From Clostridia bacterium (GTDB lineage: Bacteria; Bacillota; Clostridia; Christensenellales; Aristaeellaceae), in NCBI GenBank assembly GCA_024404275.1, contig JAKSQG010000050.1, positions 1 to 10,420 on the forward strand: 10,420 nucleotides of DNA. Direction: 5' to 3'. How positions within the stretch are numbered: position 1 is the stretch's first letter; every line of letters begins with the position of its first letter. This document shows, piece after piece, positions 1 through 6,171 of this stretch. Under the pieces are notes generated by a model. It was not told the origin of the DNA and did no database searches. It was given only the letters and a program-made list of their open reading frames with translations. The position numbers and the translations under genes are program-made.

Positions 1-64
1 ACGGAACAACATCATTCTTTATCACACGAAACATCCCGCTGTGTTTGTTCCGTATGATGCGGAA
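1..64. repeat. Overlapping inverted repeats at the left edge
   Basis: ACGGAACAA (1-9) is complementary to TTGTTCCGT (45-53), while TTCCG (48-52) can pair instead with CGGAA (60-64). The two foldings exclude each other. The context to the left is missing. Positions 1-160 otherwise hold no gene that can be supported, only a further 6-bp repeat GTGCAT/ATGCAC at 141-156. Confidence 0.35.
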
Positions 65-162
65 TCCTTCTCAAACGAAGAATAATCAGCACCACCACGA
101 CTCTGTTCTCAGTTCAAAGGTCAGTTTGCCCAAGCATGATGTGCATCACAATGCACTATCCC

Positions 163-212
163 TCAACAAAAACACACCCTTGTGCCGGGATGAGTATCTC
201 AGCACAAGGGTG
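163..212 (-). terminator. Intrinsic terminator of the transporter operon
   Basis: On the minus strand, CACCCTTGTGC (212-202) and GCACAAGGGTG (185-175) form a perfect 11-bp stem with a 16-base loop, followed by TGTTTTTGTTG. It lies about 95 bases after the stop codon of the solute-binding protein gene and is the end of the operon. Confidence 0.85.
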
Positions 213-234
213 GCTTTGCGTTACCGTTGATTAT

Positions 235-290
235 CGGAAGGAGCGGGGGATGCTCCTGTATTCAGGAAGCAGTCCCCGTTCTGCCTTCCG
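235..290 (-). other. Long 3'-UTR stem-loop between the solute-binding protein gene and its terminator
   Basis: Three nested arms pair: CGGAAGG/CCTTCCG outside (235-241 and 284-290), CGGGG/CCCCG in the middle, and GCTCCTG/CAGGAAGC at the tip around TATT, with small bulges. There is no U-tract after it, so it is more likely an mRNA-stabilising or processing hairpin than a terminator. Confidence 0.55.
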
Positions 291-306
291 TTTGTTGAAG
301 AATGGC

Positions 307-1806
307 TTACTTGGCCAGGCTGTCGTAGTAGGCCTGCAGTTCAGCACGCACTTCTTCACCGTCGTTATTGGCGAAGTCATTGGCGAAGGTAGCCAGATCG
401 GCTTCGGTCTTCACGCCGGCCATCATCTGCAGAATCAGATCCTGCAGGCTGCTGTACAGAGCGGTGTTGTTGGTGGCATAAGCCTCAGAAGCGGGCATGA
501 ACTTGAAGTAGTTCTTCACGAAGATGCTCAGATCGGGGTTGGTGATGGTGGTAGCGTTGAAAGCGTGCCACTGACCGGCGCTCTTGCGGATACGGCTGGG
601 CCACTGGAACTGATAGTCAGCAGCGTTGGTAGCGTCGATGTAGTAGTAGCTGTCGCCGCGTTCGTTGGCGAAGATGGGGTTGATGGGACTGATCTGACCG
701 ACTTCGTCATAGGTGAAGTGGACGCCTTCCACACCGATGTTGATGAACAGCTGGTTCTGCACCTTGGTGTTGATCCAGTTGATGGCATCTTCGGGGTGCT
801 TGGCATTGCGCAGCACGCAGGAAACCTGGTTGATGGCTTCGCTTTCCTGATAGGTGCAAACGCCGTCATCACCGTACAGGGGGTTGATGTAGCACAGGTC
901 ATCCATGGAGATGTGCAGCTGATCGATCATGGCGGCGGTGGTGAAGTTCACCAGAGCGCGGCTGCCGCAGCAGATGATGGCCTTGCCGGAGACGAACTTT
1001 TCCTGAACAGCGGATTCGGAGTTGACGGCCCAGTCAACGTCGATCAGGCCTTCGGTGTACAGCTTGTTGAAGAAGTTCATCATTTCAACAAACTTGGGGC
1101 TTTCGGAAGCGTAGATGACCTTGCCGTCTTCGACCATCCAGTCAGAGTAGATGCCGAAAGCGGAGGTGATGCACTTGGGGATACGCCAGCTGTCGTTGCC
1201 TTCGGAAGCAGCGACGAGGGGGCCGGTCAGGATGATGTACTGATCGCCGTAGAAGTTCTTCAGGGCAACCAGCATATCATAGAAGCCGGAGATGGTCTTG
1301 GGCAGCTCGGTGATACCGGCAGCGTTCAGCAGATCCTTGCGGCAGACCAGGAAAGAGGTGATTTCCTGGCTGTGGGGATACATGTAAGGCATACCGTAGA
1401 TGTCGCCATCCTGAGTCAGGGTGGCCCACACTTCGTCGGTGTTGCCGGCCAGAATGTCCTGACCATAGGTGTTCAGCAGGTCGGTGATGGGCATCAGAGC
1501 GCCGGCCGCCAGCAGCATACGCCACTGGTTGATGTTAACGGTCACGATGTCGTAATCGGCACCGCCGCCAACTTCCAGCATCAGCTTGTTGTCGGCATCG
1601 TTGGAAGGCAGGGCATAGAAATCAACATCATAGCCGGTGGCTTCCTTCATGATGGGAACCATGTAGTCATTGTTGGGATCCCAGGGGCAGGTGTAGCTGA
1701 GGCGCTTCAGCGTGACGTTGCCGGGTCCCAGCAGTTCTGCGGAGGCAGCGGCGCACATACCGAGAGCCAGCACCGCGATCAGCAGCAGGGAAACGAGTTT
1801 CTTCAT
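307..1806 (-). CDS. Extracellular solute-binding protein of a sugar ABC transporter (YtcQ/LplA-like)
   Basis: A 499-aa secreted protein that should capture the ligand and hand it to the two permeases encoded just upstream. The N-terminus has lysines, a hydrophobic stretch and a cleavage site after ASA (about residue 23), so it is exported. The mature start, with a PWDPNNDY segment, an IMKEATGYDVDF segment and then LMLEVGGGADYDIV, has the layout of family 1 solute-binding proteins in YteP/YtcP/YtcQ-type systems, and about 500 aa is normal for them. The ATG at 1806 is preceded by GGGAGG about 8 bases away. It is the last gene of the permease operon, 58 bases after the second permease. One oddity is that Cys18 is in an LGMC context, which does not match a lipobox because Met sits at -1, so no lipid anchor is obvious. 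The ligand is unknown; an oligosaccharide is likely from the family. Confidence 0.9.
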   Translation of the reverse strand: MKKLVSLLLIAVLALGMCAAASAELLGPGNVTLKRLSYTCPWDPNNDYMVPIMKEATGYDVDFYALPSNDADNKLMLEVGGGADYDIVTVNINQWRMLLAAGALMPITDLLNTYGQDILAGNTDEVWATLTQDGDIYGMPYMYPHSQEITSFLVCRKDLLNAAGITELPKTISGFYDMLVALKNFYGDQYIILTGPLVAASEGNDSWRIPKCITSAFGIYSDWMVEDGKVIYASESPKFVEMMNFFNKLYTEGLIDVDWAVNSESAVQEKFVSGKAIICCGSRALVNFTTAAMIDQLHISMDDLCYINPLYGDDGVCTYQESEAINQVSCVLRNAKHPEDAINWINTKVQNQLFINIGVEGVHFTYDEVGQISPINPIFANERGDSYYYIDATNAADYQFQWPSRIRKSAGQWHAFNATTITNPDLSIFVKNYFKFMPASEAYATNNTALYSSLQDLILQMMAGVKTEADLATFANDFANNDGEEVRAELQAYYDSLAK

Positions 1807-1832
1807 ACATTTGTCCTCCCTTTATATATTTA

Positions 1833-1848
1833 CCGCATGTACTTGCGG
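1833..1848 (-). other. Small hairpin in the permease/solute-binding protein gap
   Basis: CCGCA and TGCGG form a 5-bp stem with a 6-base loop, 27 bases before the ATG of the solute-binding protein gene. Such hairpins in transporter operons can protect upstream mRNA or mark a processing site so that the binding protein is made in excess. The stem is short, so this is weak. Confidence 0.3.
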
Positions 1849-1864
1849 CATTGGGACACATGGA

Positions 1865-2803
1865 TCATCCTTTGACAGAACCTACCGTGATACCGGAGAT
1901 CATGTAACGCTGCACGAAGGGATACGCGGCGATGATGGGGACCAGGGACATCGACACGGCAGCGGCATTGAGACCTTCGGTCGTGATATTCTGGGCGTAG
2001 TTGGTGCCCTCAAAGGATGTGGAGTAAAGCGATTCCGTGATGGCGGCGGAGTTGTTGATGATGTCGTACAGATACAGCTGCAGCGTTTTCATCGACGCGG
2101 AGCTGGTGTACATCATGACATGGAAGTAGTTGTTCCAGTAGTTGATGGCGTACAGCAGCGCCACCGTGGCCAGCACCGGCACCGACATGGGCAGGATGAT
2201 GGACCACAGGGTACGGATATCATTGGCACCGTCGATGGAAGCGGATTCTTCCACCTCTGTCGGCAGACCTTCAAAGTAGTTCTTGACGATGAACATATTG
2301 AACTGCACGATGGCAAATGGCAGGATGCAGGCCCAATAGGTATCCAGAATACCGATGGTCTTGACCACCATGTACGCGGGAACGATACCGCCGAAGAACA
2401 CCATGGAGATGACGTACAGAAGAGTGACAAAGCGGCGGCCCTTGAAATCCGAACGGGACAACGGGTACGCCGTAGTCACCGTGGTAAACATGGCAATGGC
2501 AGTACCGACAACGGTAATGATCAGCGTGTTTTTGAGAGATGTGAAGAATGCAGTGCGGGTGAAAACGTAGTTGATCGCCTCTACCTGAAAGCCGACAGGC
2601 CAGAAGATAACGCTGCCCGCCGCAACCGCGGTACCATTTGAGATGCCCTTACTGATCACGTGCAGGCAGGGAAGTATTGCCATCAGGGCGAGCAATACCA
2701 ACACCACATAGGCGATGATCTCCGCCACTTTTTCGCTGGCGTCCATGGGAATATGGTTGATATTTTTCTTATCCTTTTCGGGGCTCAACGTTTTTGCTTT
2801 CAT
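1865..2803 (-). CDS. Carbohydrate ABC transporter permease (YtcP/LplC-like, MalG type)
   Basis: A 312-aa inner-membrane permease, the second of two forming the translocation channel. After a polar N-terminus there is a hydrophobic segment at about residues 26-48, then segments near 87-112, 125-148, 155-173, 205-222 and 284-296. The cytoplasmic EAA loop that docks the ATPase is at about 183-205, seen as EVEESASIDGAND followed by IILP. The C-terminus, ending in GITVGSVKG, is typical of this permease class. The gene starts 16 bases after the stop of the first permease with an AAGGGG-type ribosome binding site, so the two are co-transcribed. No ATP-binding subunit is encoded in the window, as is usual for this class, which commonly uses a shared MsmX-type ATPase. 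Ser55 is a TCA codon, a rare exception to codon avoidance in this window. The specific sugar is not deducible. Confidence 0.93.
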   Translation of the reverse strand: MKAKTLSPEKDKKNINHIPMDASEKVAEIIAYVVLVLLALMAILPCLHVISKGISNGTAVAAGSVIFWPVGFQVEAINYVFTRTAFFTSLKNTLIITVVGTAIAMFTTVTTAYPLSRSDFKGRRFVTLLYVISMVFFGGIVPAYMVVKTIGILDTYWACILPFAIVQFNMFIVKNYFEGLPTEVEESASIDGANDIRTLWSIILPMSVPVLATVALLYAINYWNNYFHVMMYTSSASMKTLQLYLYDIINNSAAITESLYSTSFEGTNYAQNITTEGLNAAAVSMSLVPIIAAYPFVQRYMISGITVGSVKG

Positions 2804-2819
2804 ATCTACATCGCCCCCC

Positions 2820-3797
2820 TTACCAGATGCTGCGGTGCAGCGTCTTGCGGCTGACCGTATTGGCGCCCACGATCAAAACGAAGGCTACCACGGAGTTGAA
2901 CAGACCCAGAGCAGTGGACTGCGAATAGTCCATCTTGCCCATGCCCAGACGGTACACATAGGTCTGAATGATGTCGCCCACGCTGTAGACCGTGGGATTA
3001 TAGAAAATCAGTACCTGTTCAAAGCCGGTATCGAGAATATAACCGACCTTGAGGATGAGCATCAGCACGATCGTGGGCAGGATGCCGGGCAGGGTGACAT
3101 GCCAGATCTGCTTCCACTTGCCGGCGCCGTCCACCTTGGCAGCCTCGTACAGCACCTGATCCACACCGGCAATAGCCGCCATGTAAATCACAGTGTTATA
3201 ACCGATCTCACGCCAGCCTTCGCTGAAGACCAGCAGCCAGCGGAACCACTTGGTATCGGTAAAGAAACGAACGCGTTCGCCACCCAGTGCCACGATAGCG
3301 CTGTTCAGGGGGCCATAAGAACCAAGCAGAGAATAGAAGATACCGAAGATCATAACCCAGCTGAAGAAGTAAGGCACATAAATGGCCGTCTGCAGGGTCT
3401 TGCGCACCGTCGCCCGGCGAATTTCATTCAGCAAAATGGCGCAAATGATGGGCAGTGGGAAAAGGAACAGAATCTTCATGCCGTTGATGATCAACGTGTT
3501 GGAGACCACCAGCGAGAACTGAGAAGAATTGAACAGCTTGTTAAAGTTTTTCCAACCGACCCACTGACTTTTGGCGATGGAATCCATGGGGTTGTTGCCG
3601 GCAAAGAGACTGTATTTGCGGAAAGCCATCTGAATACCGTACAGCGGCCAGAATTTGTACACGCACAGGAAAAACAAACCGGGAATCAGCATCAGATACA
3701 GCAGCGGATGCCTGGCAAAATACACAAAAAAGCGATGAATTGCACCTTTCCTGGCTCGGATGGGTACGGCGGAGGCGGCTTTCTTTTTCACCTGCAC
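2820..3797 (-). CDS. Sugar ABC transporter permease (YteP/LplB-like, MalF type)
   Basis: A 325-aa integral membrane permease, first gene of the transporter operon. It has a basic N-terminus, a first membrane segment at about residues 30-50 ending before FWPLYGIQMAFR, which is characteristic of the LplB/YteP group, and further segments near 98-124, 139-160, 186-210, 236-255 and 295-312. The EAA loop is at 217-237 (YEAAKVDGAGKWKQ then LPGILP) and is close to consensus. The start is a GTG at 3797, preceded by AGAGG at a suitable distance; an in-frame GTG two codons later is an alternative. A near-perfect promoter lies about 50 bases upstream, so the transporter operon can be expressed independently of the upstream flavoprotein gene. 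The family assignment is firm and the substrate is not known. Confidence 0.93.
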   Translation of the reverse strand: MQVKKKAASAVPIRARKGAIHRFFVYFARHPLLYLMLIPGLFFLCVYKFWPLYGIQMAFRKYSLFAGNNPMDSIAKSQWVGWKNFNKLFNSSQFSLVVSNTLIINGMKILFLFPLPIICAILLNEIRRATVRKTLQTAIYVPYFFSWVMIFGIFYSLLGSYGPLNSAIVALGGERVRFFTDTKWFRWLLVFSEGWREIGYNTVIYMAAIAGVDQVLYEAAKVDGAGKWKQIWHVTLPGILPTIVLMLILKVGYILDTGFEQVLIFYNPTVYSVGDIIQTYVYRLGMGKMDYSQSTALGLFNSVVAFVLIVGANTVSRKTLHRSIW

Positions 3798-3847
3798 GGT
3801 ATGACCTCTTTTCCAGACAGTTATATGATCAGCAATGGATTATTCTC

Positions 3848-3876
3848 ATTATAAACGCATATGTTATGTTTGTAAA
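3848..3876 (-). promoter_or_regulatory. Sigma-A-type promoter of the ABC transporter operon
   Basis: On the minus strand, TTTACA (3876-3871) is followed after 17 bases by a perfect TATAAT (3853-3848). Transcription should begin near 3841, giving a leader of about 44 bases before the GTG at 3797. The promoter sits between the terminator of the upstream gene and the first permease, so the transporter is an independent unit. A/T-rich DNA with AAAAAA runs lies just upstream and may act as an UP element. No clear operator repeat was seen. Confidence 0.8.
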
Positions 3877-3921
3877 GACCTTTTTTGTACCATTTTTCAC
3901 ATCATTATCATTTTTTTGTTC

Positions 3922-3960
3922 AAAACAAAAGCGCGAAGCCCCACAGACTCCGCGTTTTGT
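3922..3960 (-). terminator. Intrinsic terminator after the 432-aa flavoprotein gene
   Basis: On the minus strand, CGCGGAGTC (3954-3946) pairs with GGCTTCGCG (3940-3932) around TGTGG, 9 bp with two G-U pairs, followed by CTTTTGTTTTG. An A-run precedes the stem, so it may also work on the other strand. It begins about 20 bases after the stop codon at 3981. Confidence 0.8.
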
Positions 3961-3980
3961 ATCGGATTTGTAAAAAACGA

Positions 3981-5279
3981 TCAGTCAAACAGTTCAACGC
4001 CCTGCGCTTTGAGGGCTTCCTGCAAGCGGGAAACGGGCAGCTCACGGGGCTGTACACCCTCTTTTGCACACAGCGCCGCGGCGGTACCGGCCGCCTGACC
4101 CGTTGCCAGACAAATGGCCATCACGCGGTAGCTGGCATGCGCACGGTGCGTACCGCTGATGCAGCGGCCGCCCACCAGAATGCCGTCCACACCGCAAGGC
4201 ACCAGCGCCCCGTAAGGAATATCATACGGCTGGCAGGGATGGGAATACTTTTCCGCCTGTCCGCTGCCCTTGGGATTATGGATATCGATAAGGAACCACG
4301 CCTTGTGCACCGCCACTTCGGGGCTGCGGGTACCGGTCTCCACATCGATATCCTTCACCTGACTGAGACCGCGGATACGGCGCGTCTCACGCACGCCGAC
4401 CACGCTGCCGGAGGAACGGGCACGGCAATGCTCATAACCGGGCACGTTCTTGCGCAGGAAGACCAGGATCTTATCGATCTGCGAACGCAGCAGCAGTTCC
4501 GCGCCCAGCACACCTTCCGCCGTCAAGGTATTGAAGCCGTTTGCCTGCGTGGCATTCACGTTGCGCTCACCGGGATAGAAGGTGCGGTGCAGGCGCACGA
4601 TGGATACATTTTCGGGAAGCTCACCGGAGGCGCAGGCCGCCTTGCAGACCTCGCTGTAGCGGCGTCCATCGGGCAGCTGTACAGGGTCGCTGCCGCCGCC
4701 GCAGCAGATGGCGCAGGATTCGTCAATATTATCGATCAGAAATTCAATGGTCGTCGGCTGGCAGCCGCCGTCATCGCGGCCCATATCAAAGGCGCAGCCG
4801 GCACGCACGGCGGTATAGCCGTCGCCCGTGGTATCCACCACCGTCTTGGCCATAAAGACCACCGGACCTTCACCGGAGCCGGCAATCACGCCCGTCACCT
4901 TATCCCCTTCCTTGAGGACATCAAAGACCGGCGTCTGCAGGAAAATATCCACACCGTTCTCCGCCACGAACTGCATCAGACGGCCTTTGCATTCTTCGGC
5001 GTCCACATGCACTTCACGACCGATATAGGTCGTCAGCGGCGGGCAATCTTCATGTCCGCGGCTGACAAGATCAACGATCTCATCATAAATGGTACCGGAA
5101 GACACAGCACCCAGAATGGGCTGCACCTGTCCCAGCGTCAGCATGCCGCCAAGCAGACCGCTGCGCTCCAGCAAAGCGGTCTTTGCGCCAGTTCTCGCCG
5201 CCGCCACCGCCGCACCGATGCCAGCCGGGCCGCCGCCCGTGACCACAACATCATATTGATAGGTTTTCACAAATTCCAT
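3981..5279 (-). CDS. FAD-dependent oxidoreductase, FAD_oxidored family, 432 aa
   Basis: A predicted cytoplasmic flavoprotein of the FAD_oxidored superfamily, which is related to HdrA and fumarate-reductase-like flavoproteins. The N-terminal dinucleotide fold has VVTGGGPAGIGAAVAAA at 12-28 and Glu38 to bind the adenosine ribose. VVDTTGDGYTA at 147-157, GVRETRRIRG at 295-304, and PYDIPYGALVP followed by GILVGGRCISGTHRAH near 351-381 are hallmarks of the family. The last part closes the FAD site with ATGQAAGTAAAL. There is no signal peptide. It is cysteine-rich, with a cluster of Cys at 162, 173, 189, 192, 193, 212 and 216. The start at 5279 has an ideal AAGGAGG seven bases upstream. It has its own promoter and is followed by a terminator, so it is monocistronic. 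The substrate is unknown; similar genes often accompany sugar transporters, which fits its neighbour, but this is inference. Confidence 0.88.
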   Translation of the reverse strand: MEFVKTYQYDVVVTGGGPAGIGAAVAAARTGAKTALLERSGLLGGMLTLGQVQPILGAVSSGTIYDEIVDLVSRGHEDCPPLTTYIGREVHVDAEECKGRLMQFVAENGVDIFLQTPVFDVLKEGDKVTGVIAGSGEGPVVFMAKTVVDTTGDGYTAVRAGCAFDMGRDDGGCQPTTIEFLIDNIDESCAICCGGGSDPVQLPDGRRYSEVCKAACASGELPENVSIVRLHRTFYPGERNVNATQANGFNTLTAEGVLGAELLLRSQIDKILVFLRKNVPGYEHCRARSSGSVVGVRETRRIRGLSQVKDIDVETGTRSPEVAVHKAWFLIDIHNPKGSGQAEKYSHPCQPYDIPYGALVPCGVDGILVGGRCISGTHRAHASYRVMAICLATGQAAGTAAALCAKEGVQPRELPVSRLQEALKAQGVELFD

Positions 5280-5327
5280 AAAGCCGCCTCCTTCAGATGA
5301 CGCAGAACGGATATTATTCCAAATTCA

Positions 5328-5357
5328 ATGATATATCTTTTGGGACGAATATGTCAA
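5328..5357 (-). promoter_or_regulatory. Promoter of the 432-aa flavoprotein gene
   Basis: On the minus strand, a perfect TTGACA (5357-5352) and TATCAT (5333-5328) are separated by 18 bases. It lies immediately after the terminator of the secreted-protein operon and about 50 bases before the ATG at 5279. The palindrome GATATATC overlaps the -10 side and could be an operator, but it is too short to claim. Confidence 0.65.
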
Positions 5358-5363
5358 TATATT

Positions 5364-5394
5364 TGCAAAGAAAAAGAGGAGCGGCAAGCCGCTC
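5364..5394 (-). terminator. Intrinsic terminator of the esterase/secreted-protein operon
   Basis: On the minus strand, GAGCGGC (5394-5388) and GCCGCTC (5385-5379) form a 7-bp stem with a TT loop, extended by partly paired AGAG/CTCT, followed by CTCTTTTTCTTTG. It ends about 18 bases after the stop of the secreted-protein gene. A second small hairpin, CCCTG/CAGGG, overlaps that stop codon. Confidence 0.8.
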
Positions 5395-5411
5395 TCTCTG
5401 TTATCCCTGCT

Positions 5412-6017
5412 TCAGGGAGCAATGAGCATATGCATATAGGGGCTCTTGGTCTCAAAGGTCAGCACGCCGTCTTCCCAGGTATACTCACAATCGGTCCAGG
5501 TCTCGGGGGTCTGGTTGGAGTCATCACCCGCCTGAGGAGTGACACGCACCAGCCGGAAGCCTTCGGGCAGCTCGGCATCGATCTTCACAGAGATGGAGCA
5601 CTTGTTTTTGAAGGTGGCCATGGAGCCATCCTTGGTGAAGCCGGGGATGAAAGCGTACAACACTTCGGGCTGAGAGGCGAAGGGCTGCGCTTTGCCGACC
5701 GCCAGGAACACGCCGCGCTGGGAGGAATCCTTGCCGTTTAGGGCTTTCGCGGTGCCCTCGATGGGCTCAAAAGCACCTTCGCTGTAGTTGCCGCAGTAGC
5801 TGCACACGCTGACGCGGCGGTTTTCAAAGGTCACGGTAGCGGAATAGCACTTGGCGGCCATTGATTCGCCGCACTCGGTGCAGACGGCGCTGTGGGTGTT
5901 AGTGCCTTCCACCTTGGTCCAGGGACCCCAGACATGGACATGTTCATCCGCCAGAGACACAGCACACAGTGTCAGAAGGATGCACAAAGCAGCCAGCATT
6001 GCAATGATCTTTTTCAT
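5412..6017 (-). CDS. Small secreted Cys/His-rich protein with a putative zinc-ribbon-like N-terminus
   Basis: A 201-aa protein of unknown function. The start was set at 6017, not at the longer open frame reaching 6221, because the ATG at 6017 follows AAGGAG and begins a clear signal peptide (MKKIIAMLAALCILLTLCAVSLA, cleavage about residue 23). The mature N-terminus has His26, His28, Trp30, Trp33 and His42, then CTECG at 46-50, Cys57 and CSYCG at 72-76. This H-x-W-x-x-W plus CxxCG pattern occurs in surface proteins of Firmicutes and suggests metal binding or disulfides. The remaining ~120 residues look like a beta-rich domain with a weak tail reading KSPYMHMLIAP. It follows the esterase gene after a hairpin-filled gap and ends at a terminator. 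It uses TCA (Ser52) and CTA (Leu93) codons that its neighbours avoid. It may be a partner or cell-surface accessory of the esterase. Confidence 0.75.
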   Translation of the reverse strand: MKKIIAMLAALCILLTLCAVSLADEHVHVWGPWTKVEGTNTHSAVCTECGESMAAKCYSATVTFENRRVSVCSYCGNYSEGAFEPIEGTAKALNGKDSSQRGVFLAVGKAQPFASQPEVLYAFIPGFTKDGSMATFKNKCSISVKIDAELPEGFRLVRVTPQAGDDSNQTPETWTDCEYTWEDGVLTFETKSPYMHMLIAP

Positions 6018-6032
6018 ATTGTTTCTCCTTTT

Positions 6033-6079
6033 CTGTACAGCGCACACGCCTCCCCACGGAAGGAGTCTGCGCTGCACAG
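6033..6079 (-). other. Leader hairpin just upstream of the secreted Cys/His-rich gene
   Basis: CTGTGCAGCGCA (6079-6068) pairs with TGCGCTGTACAG (6044-6033) over 12 positions with one G-U pair, and CTCC/GGAG pair inside. The stem ends about 7 bases before the AAGGAG ribosome binding site, so it could shield the 5' end of a processed mRNA or affect initiation. Confidence 0.55.
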
Positions 6080-6097
6080 CAGCTGAAAATGGGAAAG

Positions 6098-6130
6098 CGC
6101 TCACCCCGCGGCAGCGCCGCGGGATGAGCG
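6098..6130 (-). terminator. Strong GC-rich hairpin in the esterase/secreted-protein gap, possible partial terminator
   Basis: On the minus strand, CGCTCATCCCGCGGC (6130-6116) pairs along 15 positions, one of them a T-G pair, with GCCGCGGGGTGAGCG (6112-6098), loop GCT. CTTTCCCATTTTC follows, a poor U-tract, so complete termination is doubtful and read-through to the next gene is expected. Confidence 0.5.
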
Positions 6131-6138
6131 TCGGAAGT

Positions 6139-6162
6139 GCGGTGCAGTTAAAGCCGCACCGC
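6139..6162 (-). other. Hairpin next to the esterase stop codon
   Basis: GCGGTGC and GCACCGC form a perfect 7-bp stem with a 10-base loop that starts about 9 bases after the esterase stop codon. It is the first of three hairpins in this gap and probably marks the 3' end of the esterase mRNA segment. Confidence 0.4.
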
Positions 6163-6171
6163 TTGAACCTC

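Noticed and set aside
45..230. 61-codon plus-strand frame at the left edge
   Set aside because: It overlaps the transporter operon terminator and inverted repeats and has no recognisable start signal or protein features.
136..1875. 579-codon open frame on the plus strand opposite the solute-binding protein
   Set aside because: Codon-aligned mirror; its sequence is rich in V, G, D and H without domain features, and it runs through the operon terminator.
3885..5300. 471-codon open frame on the plus strand opposite the small flavoprotein
   Set aside because: Codon-aligned mirror that crosses the terminator at 3922-3960; no start signal.
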